Source: Prorocentrum cordatum
Taxonomy: Eukaryota > Sar > Dinophyceae > Prorocentrales > Prorocentraceae
Length of the DNA: 64,000 bases
Assembly (NCBI GenBank): GCA_963575745.1
Contig: CAUYUJ010016482.1
Location: 100,015-164,014 of the forward strand
Direction: 5' to 3'
Each line of letters starts with the position of its first letter. Within the stretch, counting starts at the first letter, position 1. Shown here piece after piece: positions 10,771 to 20,765 of the stretch. The notes beneath the pieces are model-generated. The model saw only the letters and a list, made by a program, of their open reading frames with translations, searched no databases and had not been told where the DNA came from. The position numbers and the translations under genes were made by a program.

Positions 10771-11085
10771 TATATATGTGTATATATAGACATGTGTATG
10801 TATGTATGTATGTATATATATATATATATATAGTACACCGCATCGGCTGCATTACATAAGTTGCATCGCATACATTGCACCACATATATTACACCTCGTA
10901 GACTGCATTACATAGGTTGCATCGCACGCATTGCACCCCCTCTATGTTGCTCCGCGTATCTGGCGTTACACACGTTGCATCATCGCATACATTGCACCAC
11001 ATTTCTTACACCGCATCTACTGCATCGTGCCTTGCACACGCTGCACCACACATATTGCACCGCGCAGATTGCAAGAATTTGCTGT
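10771..11085. repeat. AT/GTAT tract followed by a GCATTGCACCACATA minisatellite
   Basis: TATATA and GTAT runs occupy about 10771-10832. Short degenerate units such as 'TTGCATCGCATACATTGCAC' then run to about 11080. A related array lies at 17646-17935. Both end in the same junction, 'TGTTTGGGG.CC.CG.TGGC'. Confidence 0.8.
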
Positions 11086-11310
11086 TTGGGGTCCACGCTG
11101 GCGAACGTTCCGTACATTTCCATCGGTTCGCGGCGGTTTTCCAGCCTCGGGACGCGTTCCAGCGGCTGCGCCCTGCCGACAGGCGCCTCGGGGTGCGCGG
11201 ATGGTCCCGAATCAGCGGCCGGAGGCCCGAGGTATGACCCGAAGACGAGATGCGGGCGCGCCGTCCCGGAGATACGAAGGACTGCAAAAAACCAAGGATT
11301 GCAAAAACGA
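11086..11310. other. Dispersed repeat block
   Basis: About 11130-11230 resembles 46650-46745 ('CCAGCCTCGGGA' followed by related GC-rich sequence). No coding signal. Confidence 0.45.
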
Positions 11311-11392
11311 AGGATTGCAAAAAAACCCTAGGACGAAGGATTGCAAAAAAACCCTAGGTTTTTTTTTGCAATCCTAGGTTTTTTTGCAATCC
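11311..11392. repeat. Nested perfect hairpin of a 20-bp unit
   Basis: The unit GGATTGCAAAAAAACCCTAG occurs twice in direct orientation (about 11312 and 11338) and is followed immediately by two inverted copies. The result is a near-perfect stem of about 40 bp with almost no loop. A weaker 'GGATTGCAAAAACGA' precedes it at about 11296. Confidence 0.85.
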
Positions 11393-12265
11393 GACGCTCC
11401 GAAACATTGCAGCGGCAGGCCGGTTTTCTGTCATTTTCGGCCCCGGGGGTGCCCCCAACGGGCCCCGGACGACAAGCTGGCCCTGTGGGGAAGTGGTGCA
11501 GACCTCCGGCGGGTCCATACGCGCCGTGCGTTTTCGTCGGGTCTCGGGCGCTGGGGTCAGCACAGATGGACCCGGCGCGGACATTCGAATAGGAGACCGG
11601 CTACGTAGTAGATTCATTCCAGAATTTGTTCGTCGAGTCTGCGAAACATGTGTGGGTTCTCGTAGATATGCGACGTTGTGCGTATTTCTTTTCTGATTCG
11701 ACGAGAGAGAATCAATCAATGTTGGGGTAAATCAATTCTGTTGTCGATCTCCTGCTCGAGCAATTCCGCAGGGCGATGGGGCCCATGGGTCTCCGGTCCA
11801 AATGTTTCGCGATGTTGCATTTTTTTCAGACCCCCTAAGTCTGAGATTTCGCAGGTGAGGAAACTCTGCAACAGACGGGGTCCGTCGGTTCATCGTTTGT
11901 CTGGTTCAGGGGGATCATGCATGTCCGTGTGCTTACACGAGGAATATTCAGAAATAGTGAAGAGATAGTCTGGGGACGACTTTTCGATATTTTGTTTGAC
12001 AATTTTTGAATATTCTTGGGGTATTTAAGATTCTTCGTCCAACATCCGCCTGTAGGGGGACATGCCCGACCTAAGCCTAGGGGCTGATTGATGGCTTTGG
12101 CAGCTCTCGCGGGGGCGGCGGATTGCTTCCTAGGCAGGGGCAGGCGTCTCCCAGAGCTCCACAGTCCGCCTGGCTCGGAGGCGGGAGATCAAATATCCGG
12201 CTGGAAGCTTCCGCCTGGCGTGGGGGCATGATTTGGCACATCCGTGTCATTTGGGGGCGGTCCGG
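11393..12265. other. Unique non-coding stretch
   Basis: About 870 bases without a supported gene, tandem array or recognisable element. GC content falls towards 12000. Confidence 0.5.
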
Positions 12266-12575
12266 ACCTGTTAATTGAACATTGCACCGTTACACCATTA
12301 CACCTTTTTTGAAAAGGGTATATCACTTCCTTGCACCACTTTGGAAACGGTGCCCAGTGTACACCACTACACCATCACAACATTTTGAACATGGTGCAGT
12401 ATTTGCGCCCTCACACCATGACAACATAACACCACTACACCATTGCACCATTTTGACAAGGGTGTACGGATTACACCATTACACCATTACACCATTTGGG
12501 GATTACAACATCACACCATTCTGGCGAACGGTGTAAGCATACACCATTACACCATTCTGAAGAACGGTGTGTCAG
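12266..12575. repeat. ACACCATT minisatellite, forward orientation
   Basis: Degenerate tandem 'TACACCATTACACCATT' units. The same motif in reverse complement forms the array at 13625-13915, so the two arrays flank a ~1.05-kb core in opposite orientation. Confidence 0.85.
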
Positions 12576-12589
12576 CATTATTCTGGGGC

Positions 12590-12965
12590 GTTGATCTGCT
12601 GAGGGGTGGGGTGTCGGGCTGGCTGGCTGGATCAGGCTTCTGCATTGGAGGCGAAAACCCGCCCCTAAGGATCCCTGGGGGGGCGTCAGAAACATTCAGC
12701 AGCCCGTCTAGCCAGCCGCCGGCTGGACCAGTCTGCTGAAGGGGGGGGGGGTCGGGCTGCTGGGGGGGTGATCCCCCCGCCTAAGGATCCTTGGGGGAAG
12801 GGGGGGGTACAGAAATATCCTCAGCAGCCCGTCCAGCTAGCCGCCAGCTGGACCAGCCTGCTGAGGGGTGGATCCTTATGGGGGGTTCAGAAACACCCTC
12901 AGCAGCCCGTCCAGCCAGCCGCTGGCTGGACCACTCTGCTGAGGGAGGGGGACAGGCTGCTGTGG
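12590..12965. repeat. Tandem units with imperfect hairpins
   Basis: A ~42-base inverted repeat opening with CAGCAGCCCGTCCAGC and closing with GGCTGGACCA.TCTGCTG occurs at about 12699, 12823 and 12900. The units are separated by G-rich spacers containing 'AAGGATCC'. It lies between the inverted ACACCATT arrays. Confidence 0.8.
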
Positions 12966-13624
12966 GAGGGGGGTCTGCTGTTCGAGGCCGGCAGGACCGA
13001 GATTGGCAGTTTTTCTAGCTCTCTGGAGCGCTTCTCGTCGCCACGGCGGAGCGTAACCCGGACAACCGGTGCTCTTTGAACCCCTCAAAAGGTCGGAGGA
13101 GTATCAACGGGCAGGCGCCGCAGGGAAATGGCGGAGTGAGGGAAGGGAAAGGATGGAGGAGCGTAGCCGAGGAAGGAGAAGGATGATACAGGACAGAATG
13201 ATGATGCATTTTGGGTGCAAACTGGTTCTGATAGCTGGAACTTGTATCATAACCGTCTTCGAGTTTAGATGGGCCGTCTTGGGACCATTTTCGGCTATCT
13301 CTGAAACTTCCTGAGGGTCGCAGATTCGGTTTTGACCCTCCCCTGAGGATTACCAGGAAGGGGTCAACATCACCTCTGCGAACACGTAGTTGCGAGCTGA
13401 TTTACAGCGTTCGTCTTCGCGTTCGATCTTGTATGGTGTAATACGACGTATCAAGCATGTGTTTGGCCGTGTTGAGACTTGATTGTGCCGTGTTGAAACA
13501 ATTCCCGGCCGTCTCTGAGCCCTCTTGAGGGCGCAGAATGCTGTTTTGACCCCCCGCCCCAAAGGATTCGTAAGAGGGGTTCAAGCTGCACTTGCGAGCG
13601 CGATCCTGATACAACATCCATCCA
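12966..13624. repeat. Region with a ~208-bp duplication
   Basis: About 13311-13400 and 13519-13612 are diverged copies: both hold 'TTTTGACCC', 'GAGGATTACCAGGAAGGGGT' or its variant, and a '.TGCGA.C.CG' tail. About 12966-13300 is otherwise unremarkable. Confidence 0.6.
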
Positions 13625-13915
13625 CCCTGTGGTGTATAGGTATAGTTGTGTAAAACCCACACCATCCCACAACAACGTGTAATGTATCAAACCTTCGCAA
13701 TTCCATAGAATGGTGTAATAATGTCATGGTGTAACGCGTACACCATTCGCATTACGGTGTACTGATGTAGTGGTGTGAAGCTTGCACCATTCAGGACAGT
13801 AATATAATTATGTAATGGTGTAGCGCGTACACCAGTGTGTAACATGTTACACACATGAAATTGTGTAACGCTTTCACCGATTCCCCCAATTGTGCAATGG
13901 TGCTGCGGTGCAGGT
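13625..13915. repeat. AATGGTGT minisatellite, reverse orientation
   Basis: Reverse-complement counterpart of 12266-12575, with units such as 'GTAATGGTGTAGCGCGTACA' ending at about 13910. Confidence 0.83.
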
Positions 13916-14109
13916 TTCAGTTATCAGATCCAGAGCGTCCCCTACGCTGATCCCCCCTACGTCGGCCCATGTTGGCCTCGTGCTAAGGCCCTCCAGATGG
14001 GCTTGCGCCGGCCTCGCGGATTGTGCTCAGACAGGCGAGGCGCTCAAAGAAAGGAGGGGTGATAGGACAAAGTTGGTAATCAGAAGATCTGGTTACCAGG
14101 TTTTCTTGT

Positions 14110-14560
14110 GTGGCTGGGCATTCGTTGCAGGCTACGCGCCTTTGCCGGGCTACGCGTAAATTTGATGCTATGCACATTTGCTGGGCTGCGCGCCCATGTG
14201 CAAGCTACGCGCCCATTTGCAGTCTACGCGCCTTTGCTGGGCTACTCGCCCATTTGTAGGCTAAGCGCTTTTGCTGGGATGCGCTCCTTTGCTGGGCTAC
14301 GCGCCCATGTGCAGGCTACGCGCCTTTGGATGGGCTGCGCGCCCATGAACTGGCTACGCGCCTTTGCACGGGATGCGCGCCCATTTGCAGGCTACGCGCC
14401 CTCTTGCAGGCTGCACGCCTATGCTGGGCTGCGCGCCTTGGCAACGTGCGTCGCTGGCCGCAGGCAGGAGAAGATTTGAGAGGAACATTTGGTTACCCGT
14501 TGCAGCCTACGCGCCTTCGGCCAGGATGCTCGCCCAATTGCAGGCTGCGCGGCTTTGCCG
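14110..14560. repeat. 18-bp periodic GCTACGCGCC minisatellite
   Basis: 'GCTACGCGCC' or 'GCTGCGCGCC' recurs about every 18 bases, alternating with 'TTTGCTGG' and 'CATTTGCAG' spacers, so 36 bp is a higher-order unit. The 54-bp interruption at about 14450-14505 resembles the sequence before the array ('GGTTACC'). Confidence 0.9.
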
Positions 14561-14997
14561 GGCGGGTCACGGAGTGGTTCCAACGGAGGGCCCCGGTGCC
14601 CAGGAGCTGTTCCCCCCAGGGCCCGCGTCGTGTCTTCCGGGCGCTGGAGCCTCCCGCATCCCCTTGGAAAAGCAGGGCAACTTCTGCAGGCCGCGTCGAA
14701 GTCGTCTGGGGGTGCTCCCTGGGGGCAGTTTTCATCCTGGGTCCGCTTCTGACGGTCTTGGGGTCCGAAAGCGGCCCTGGGAGGCCAAGAATGGGGAGAA
14801 ACCTGAGGCGACGAAAACGAAGGCCGACGACGACGATGACGACGGCGGCGACGCCCGTAGCCACGCGTGTGCGCGGTGAGGCCCAGGCCTCGAGCTAAAC
14901 GCTGTCCTGGCGATTTCGTGGGCCGTTTTCGTTTTGGTCTCGCTTCGCAGCAGAGGCAGGACGAAGACAGAACGACTGAAACACTGTTTAGATCAGG
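14561..14997. other. Non-coding stretch with GAC triplets
   Basis: A short GAC run lies at about 14825-14850, then 'CCACGCGTGTGCGCGGTGAG', shared with 10310-10330. No gene. Confidence 0.5.
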
Positions 14998-15058
14998 AGG
15001 AGGAGGAGGAGGAGGAGGAGGAGGAGGAGGAGGAGGAGGAGGAGGAGGAGGAGGAGGA
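14998..15058. repeat. GGA microsatellite
   Basis: Uninterrupted GGA triplets, followed by about 215 bases of GC-rich sequence leading to the 189-bp element. Confidence 0.95.
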
Positions 15059-15277
15059 ATCTGGGCCTCGCGAGGGGTGCTCGCGAGACCGTGAGGGCCT
15101 GCTTGGAACTCCTTGGGACGCCCTGGGCCAGGGGCCCTCCGGCCGCCCGGCCAGGCCGCCGCGGGCCGTGGCGCCTTCGCCCTGCCGGGCCTCGCCCGCT
15201 GCGAGGCGCGGGCCGCCCGCCGTTCTCGGGAGGGGGGGCGGGGGTCGAGCAGTGGCGGAGCGTCTTGGTTCCACCTA

Positions 15278-15466
15278 CGGTAGGGTCGTGTCGTGTCGAC
15301 CAGCGGCGACCCCAGCGCGGGCGTTCAAGGTTGAACGTCGCCGGCGGCCCAGAATCGATCGATGTTGAACGATCGGACGTTGCGGCAGCGGCCGATCGTT
15401 CAAGGTTGAACGATACAGCGCGGTGTCGGGAACCAACGCCGGGGTCGGCACGACACGAACCCGCCG
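15278..15466 (+). mobile_element. 189-bp MITE-like element, copy B
   Basis: Same length, same ends (CGGTAGGGTCG and, inverted, CGGCGGGTTCG) and same three internal TTGAAC palindromes as copy A at 4240-4428. TA lies on each side (15276-15277 and 15467-15468). The host sequence around it is unrelated to that of copy A, which shows mobility rather than segmental duplication. Confidence 0.87.
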
Positions 15467-15976
15467 TACTGTTCTAGCAGCAAGTACGACGAGCAGCGAG
15501 CCGCTATCAGCCAGCGCGAGCATGATGAGCCATCGCATTGCCTCATCCAGAGCTGAATTGAGCCCTCCTTCACGGCAAGTAGGATCAACGACGAAAACGA
15601 GTGCGATGCCTACGCACCAAGCATCGCCAGCTTCACCCGCTAAGTACGACCCGTCCGTTGGCATCTGCTTCAAGCGAGGAGCTCAGGCGACGCCTGTTAA
15701 CGAGTTTTCCTGTTCGCCCATTTGCGGTACCTTGGGACTGTTCGTGAATTGCGGCCGATTGTTCTTCGCCCGAAGCTCACCCGCGCCGAAGCTTAGTCGA
15801 TCCAGCTCAACATCCGCAGCGGCGAGGGCACCAAGACCTCGGACTGAGGCGTTCGGTTCAGCGGCGGCAAGCAACGAGGGCGAACTGGCGCCCCCAGCAG
15901 GGCTCCCCCCCCAGGGTCTGGGAGTTCCGGGTTCGCATCGGGCGAGGAGGGGTGGGGGAAGCAGCTGGGGCGCTGA
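15467..15976. other. Stretch with weak coding-like frames
   Basis: On the minus strand about 15874-15470 is open in one frame apart from a single stop at 15683-15685 and reads like ordinary protein. On the plus strand 15423 onwards is also open. Neither resembles a family I know, and the 189-bp element interrupts the minus frame. I cannot choose a strand. Confidence 0.3.
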
Positions 15977-16495
15977 CCCCGCGACGCGCAGGGCCTCCCA
16001 GGTGCAGACTCGAGTCTCGGGGAGCTTCTCACGCTGCGTTTCAAGATGCTGCTCGACAACATTCAGGAGATCAGATCGATGGAGGGCGAAATCTTGGACG
16101 CGTTCATTCTTCCCACGAGCTGCAAATTCGCGCTTGCGATGCAGGAGGAGCAGGAGGCGTTCGCAGAAGTGTCGAGCAGGAGAAGGAGGCGTTCGCAGAA
16201 GTGCTTGCGTTGCAGGAGGAGCAGGAGCAGGAGTGTCGAACCCAGAACGAGAGCAACCTCGACCTGCAGCGTCTCGGCTCTCAACGCGCGGTGATATCCG
16301 GAGATGTTTGGCGCGACCGCCGAAAGGCTGGCGGTGGGGGGCCAGAACGTCAAGAAACTCAATGGTGACTTCAACGAGTGCGAGATGCCGGAGGACGCGG
16401 AGCAGCTAGTCAAGATTCGCCGGCTCGCGGAAGCAGGCGCGCAGGGCGGAGTGAAGCTGGTCGTGGCTATCCAGAACTCTGGAGAACGCTGACGC
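15977..16495 (+). pseudogene. Eroded coding-like exon, unknown protein
   Basis: One frame, open from 15977, gives a helix-rich segment (LRFKMLLDNIQEIRSMEGEI and onward, with M at 16046) and a Gln/Glu-rich stretch ending in 'EEQEAFAEV'. A near-repeat of that phrase continues in a second frame (about 16185-16300, 'EAFAEVLALQEEQEQE'). The first frame then resumes at 16304 with a balanced composition and stops at about 16493. Two compensating shifts around a duplicated GAGGCGTTCGCAGAAGTG block suggest a coding sequence broken by a small tandem duplication. No known domain is recognised. It could also be a chance open frame. Confidence 0.35.
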
Positions 16496-16669
16496 TGCCC
16501 CCTCGGCGGACTTTGCCAGATCGGCGCGAGGCTCCTTCGCGGCAGCGCGCTGCCGGGGTGCGCGGGGGGTGGGGGGTGGGGGGCTGCAGGAGTGGGCCGA
16601 GTGGCTCGAAGGACGACCTCAGTGACGCGAGAGTGACTCACTCCAGTCGTGTGCAGCTACGCGACAGAC

Positions 16670-17015
16670 TACGCAAGTCCTGCGATCGTCTACTTGCTCT
16701 TCGTTTGGTATGCGTGCTCTTTCGCGACAGTCCTCCCTGCGCGTTTCCTGAGATAGTCTACTGGCTTCTCTTTCGGTATGTGTGCGCGTGCTCCTGCGCG
16801 ACAGCTTACGTGATTCCTGAGAGATGCTGCGTGTCTTTTTGGTACGTGTGCTCCTGCGCGACGCCCTACATAATTCCTGAACCCGTGAAATTGATGATGA
16901 CTTTGTACATGAACTCCAACGCGACGGCCTCTGTGATCCCTGAGATAGTTGATATGTCTTTCTAGTACGTGTGCTTCGACGAGACAGTCTATTCGACTCC
17001 TGAGATAGTCCATGC
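16670..17015. repeat. Degenerate ~60-80 bp tandem repeat
   Basis: 'ATTCCTGAGATAGTC' and 'GGTACGTGTGCTCCTGCGCG' variants alternate about five times. No coding signal. Confidence 0.7.
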
Positions 17016-17645
17016 GGTTTTCTGGCTCATCTTAGAGGCTTCGCCTCGCCGCAGTGTTGCGTTGATCAGGCCCCGAGCCCATGGTGAGTGAGTACGAATG
17101 GCACTTCTGCGTCGGCGCGCCCAGTCGAACGCGCGCACTGCGGTGCCCGGCCTCCTTTTGGCATGTGCGCGTGCGCGGAGTGCACCGCGGCGCATGCCGA
17201 TTCCCGAGCGGACAGAGGGCTTTGGTGCTGTAGCTCCGAGCCCCCACCCCTGGAGCCCCGACTCTTGAAACCGTCCGGCGGCGTTATTGGCTTTACCGTC
17301 GTCGCCGCTATCATCGCCAGCACCATGGCTACTATTATCATTGTTGTCGCTGGTGTCGGCGTCATAATTGTATCGCGCCCGCCCGTGTCACCGACCCGCG
17401 CTGAAGTGCCCGCGCCAGCGCGGTCTTTGGGGCGCGGTGGGGAGTTCCCATCGGCAAACGCCATCGCCGCCGCATGTGTAGTGCCAAACCAGCTGGCCGC
17501 CCTGCGCGCGAGTTTGCGCGCGCCAGCGCGACGCTGGCCAGGGCCAAGCAGGCGCCGCAATCGCGGCCACATGGATTTGCCAAGCAAGTGACGGGTGGGT
17601 GGGTGGGATGTTTGCGCGAGCAGTGGAATCGCCATTTCATGAATT
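17016..17645. other. Non-coding stretch
   Basis: GC-rich, with no supported gene or repeat apart from a GGGT run near 17595. Confidence 0.5.
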
Positions 17646-17935
17646 AGCACAGGTTATTGGAATTGCGTACCTGTAACCACATAGCTTGCATCACATAACT
17701 CACGCCACATAGAGCGCACAACATATATTTCACCGCCCTACTTTCACTGCATCCTGTGCGCAGCTCGTACCACATGTATTGCACCACGCAGCTTTCATTG
17801 CGGACCTGACACCACGTATACTGTACCACATATTTGGTGCCACGCAGCTTACGTTTCACAACCCACTTCACACATGTAAAATTACATAGCTTACACATCC
17901 ACATTGCAACATCTCACTGTTTGGGGACCGCGTTG
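17646..17935. repeat. CATTGCACCACATA-type minisatellite, second array
   Basis: Units such as 'CACATGTATTGCACCACGCA', related to 10840-11085 and ending in the same TGTTTGGGG junction. They form a dispersed family. Confidence 0.75.
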
Positions 17936-18119
17936 GCAGACAGTTTGATGAAGCTGATCTCATCACTTGATATCTCTTCGAGCCCTGCTGGCCCGGGGAA
18001 AGGCGGGAAAGGCGCTCCAGGCTCTTGGTGGGTGCTGCTCTCCTGGCGGTGTGGGCTCGTGCTCGTCGGCAGGGGTTCGCGGCTCCAGGCTCGCCCTTCT
18101 ACTGGCAGGGCTTTCTCTA

Positions 18120-18240
18120 TGGAGGGGTTGCTTCTCCTTTTCCTCCTCCTCTTTTTTCTCCTTATCTTTTTTGTTCTCCTCCTCCTCTTTTTTGTTTTCG
18201 TCGTTCTCGTCGTCCTTCTCCTCCTCGTCCTTTTCTCCGG
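18120..18240. repeat. Polypyrimidine tract (CTT/CTC)
   Basis: About 120 bases almost purely C and T on the + strand, giving Lys/Glu-rich and Phe/Leu-rich artefact frames. Confidence 0.85.
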
Positions 18241-18352
18241 CAGCTGCTTTTCGTCGAAAGAGCCTTCGCGGCGATCCCGGATCGTCCCGAGCGGCCGCCG
18301 GAGGCCCGAGTTGTGGCCCGAAGACCACTGGGGTGCAGCATGGCGGGCTCAG

Positions 18353-18507
18353 GCATGATGGGCCTGTTTTCCACCACTACCACCGTAGGTTGGAGGGGGA
18401 GGGGGTCTTCTTCTTCTTCCTTCCATCTCGTCCTCCTCCTCCGCGTCCACCACCTCATTCCCCCCTCCAACTTATGGTGGTGGTGGTGGAAAACAGGCCC
18501 ATCACAG
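18353..18507. repeat. Inverted repeat with ~46-bp arms and ~60-base loop
   Basis: The left arm (about 18355-18400) starts GATGGGCCTGTTTTCCACCA. The right arm (about 18461-18505) is its complement with about four mismatches. The loop is CT-rich. The size and structure fit a small foldback element; no target duplication is evident to me. Confidence 0.8.
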
Positions 18508-18524
18508 ACAAGCCGCTGGGCGCG

Positions 18525-18597
18525 AGAGAGGGATATATGTATATAGAGAGAGAGGGATAGAGAGAGAGAGAGAGAGAAAGAGACGGAGACAGAGAAA
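18525..18597. repeat. GA dinucleotide tract
   Basis: GAGAGA runs interrupted by GGATATATGTATATA. Confidence 0.9.
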
Positions 18598-19310
18598 GGT
18601 TGGTGACGGATTAGCCCTGAAGTGGGCGTGGTCTCGAGCTGCAAAGATGAGGGGGGAGGATGATGTCTGAAAGCGAGCCCAGGTCAGATGTCGCGACGTC
18701 TCTGCTCTGCTCCAGTATCTGCAGAAGCCCCAGGGTGCAGTTGAGGCGCGTGTCTCTCTCTCTCTCTCTGTTTGCGTCCTTGTCGCTGCCGCTGGCCCGC
18801 TATCGTTGACATGGCTGCTGTTGCGCGTGCCGCCACAGTCTGCGCTGTTGGCGCCGCAATCACTTGCAGCGATCGTTCGTGGCGCTGCTTTCGCTGTTGC
18901 CGCTTCTGCTCGCAGCCGATGCTCGGCCTGCAGTCCGAGTCAGCAGCGCATAGCGCATGCATATCCAAATATTCTGCCAGTGGTGTATGCATTCTTGTGG
19001 GGTCGGAGGCTTCATTATCTAATCGCTTCCCTCCTTGCGTTGGCACGTGCTCCATAATTGCAGGCACGTCCCTGTGCGCTCGCGGGGGCCGAGAAGGAGG
19101 AAGAGAAACAGGAGGAGCAGGAGCAGGAGGAGGAGGATGAGAAACAATGATACGAACTTATATCACATAATAGTAACATAATTAAGCCATAAGAATAACA
19201 ATCACACAATGCATACTACAAGTGCTACTCATACTAGTATTACAAACAATATTACCCCAGTGCGACCCTATCTAGAAGTTGGAGCCCATAGGAAAGCAGC
19301 ATTAGTTGTT
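18598..19310. other. Non-coding stretch
   Basis: A CT run at about 18750-18770 and a GGA run at about 19095-19140. AT content rises from about 19145. No gene is supported. Confidence 0.5.
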
Positions 19311-19645
19311 ATGATATGCTATGCTATGCTATACCATGCTATGCTGCGCTATGCTATGCTATGCTACGCTATGCTGCGCCATGCCATGCTATGCTATGCT
19401 ATGCTATGCTGTGCTATGCTATGCGATGCTAAACTATGCTATGTCATGCTGCGCTGTGCTATGCTGCTATGCATGCTATGATATGCCATGCTAAGCTACG
19501 CTATGCTATGCTATGCTAGGCTATGCTATGTCATGCTATGCTAGGGTATGCTATGCTGCGCTATGCTATGCTATGCTATGCTTGGCTATGCTATGCTATG
19601 TTATGCTAATGCAGCGCTGCGCTATGCTAAGCTAAGCTAAGCTAA
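19311..19645. repeat. ATGCT pentanucleotide array
   Basis: About 65 units of ATGCT with scattered variants (GCGCT, AAGCT). The pentamer shifts frame each unit, so no open frame is meaningful. Confidence 0.95.
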
Positions 19646-19853
19646 CCCTCTAGGCAGAGCCTAGGTAGGGAATTACACCAATGCTAAGCTAAGCTAAACT
19701 AAGCTAATATGATATAAGCAACGCTAAACTAAGGGGACGTAACTTGGGAAACCGCGGGGCGGATACTGGGGGAACCGCCCGGGGCGCTTTCCACTGCCCG
19801 GCCCCTTTAAGCCCAGAGAGTAAGAACCCTTCTAGGCAGAGCCTAGGTAGGGA
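19646..19853. repeat. Direct 23-bp repeat pair around a short segment
   Basis: TCTAGGCAGAGCCTAGGTAG occurs at about 19649 and again at 19831. Each contains the palindromic-looking CTAGGCAGAGCCTAG. Between them is AAGCTA-rich and unique sequence. Confidence 0.8.
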
Positions 19854-20523
19854 AAAAGCAGGAAGGAGACGACGACCGATAATAATAACACTTATACGAA
19901 TCATATTAGTAATACTGATAGCACGAATCAGACTAGTAGAACAATACGATCACGAATGCGCATAAGACAAATAATACAATAATAATAATGAGTGTATTGG
20001 TACAAGTGAGACTAAGACGAATCAGAGAAAACAATAAGGCGAATACCATTCGCCTTACAGTTTGGGATATGCCTCTCGAAATCCGAAGGCATCAAGGGGG
20101 GGAAATCGGCCAGTGGGGCCCAGACCACGCCAGTAGGGATAGGGATCGGTTAAACCATGCTCAACGATCATGGGACTCGTCGACTGGGCCGAAACGGGTG
20201 TTCTGCACGGGCTGGCCCGGCCATCCCCCTCGACTCCTCACCCGGGCCCCCTGCAGCGGCAGAGACTCTCCCCCTCGGCACGGGCTCCCCCGACTCGGCA
20301 AGGCTGCTGGTGGTGCGACCGGGCCGATGGCACACCCCCCGGTGGCTCCCCCTTCGGGAGGCCCAAGTGATACGCGCGCTGCCTCGCAGGGGTTCGGGGC
20401 TCCGGAGGGACACTCGTCTGAGCGCGGGCGGGCCCGTGATGTACCCCATGGTGGTGGCTTCCTCTCGGGAGGCTCGTGCGCGGTGCCTGCTACACTCGGT
20501 GAGCACCGTGACTGTGGACGAAT
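19854..20523. other. AT-rich then GC-rich non-coding stretch
   Basis: AT-rich to about 20050, then GC-rich. The GC-rich part has open frames on both strands but no recognisable protein features. Confidence 0.5.
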
Positions 20524-20765
20524 TTGAGTACGAGTGAGTCTGAGTATGGGTGCCTGAGGGTAGGCAGGTTTTATGGCGAAGGGTTTTTGAGTATGAGTGA
20601 GTCTGGGTATGGGTGAGTCTGAGTGTGAGCCAGTTTGATCTTGTGCGAGTCTCAGTCAAGGAGGATGCGAGAAATTGAGGGAAGGGGAGGCGGGAGTGTG
20701 AGGGTGATTCTGAGGGAGGCGGAGTATGAGTGAGTATGGGCATGGGTGAGTCTGAGAGTCCGAGT
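20524..20765. repeat. GAGTATGAGTGAGTCTGG minisatellite
   Basis: Degenerate units of 12-18 bp. Related sequence in the opposite orientation lies at about 39240-39390 (CACTCA/CAGACTT motifs). Confidence 0.75.
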
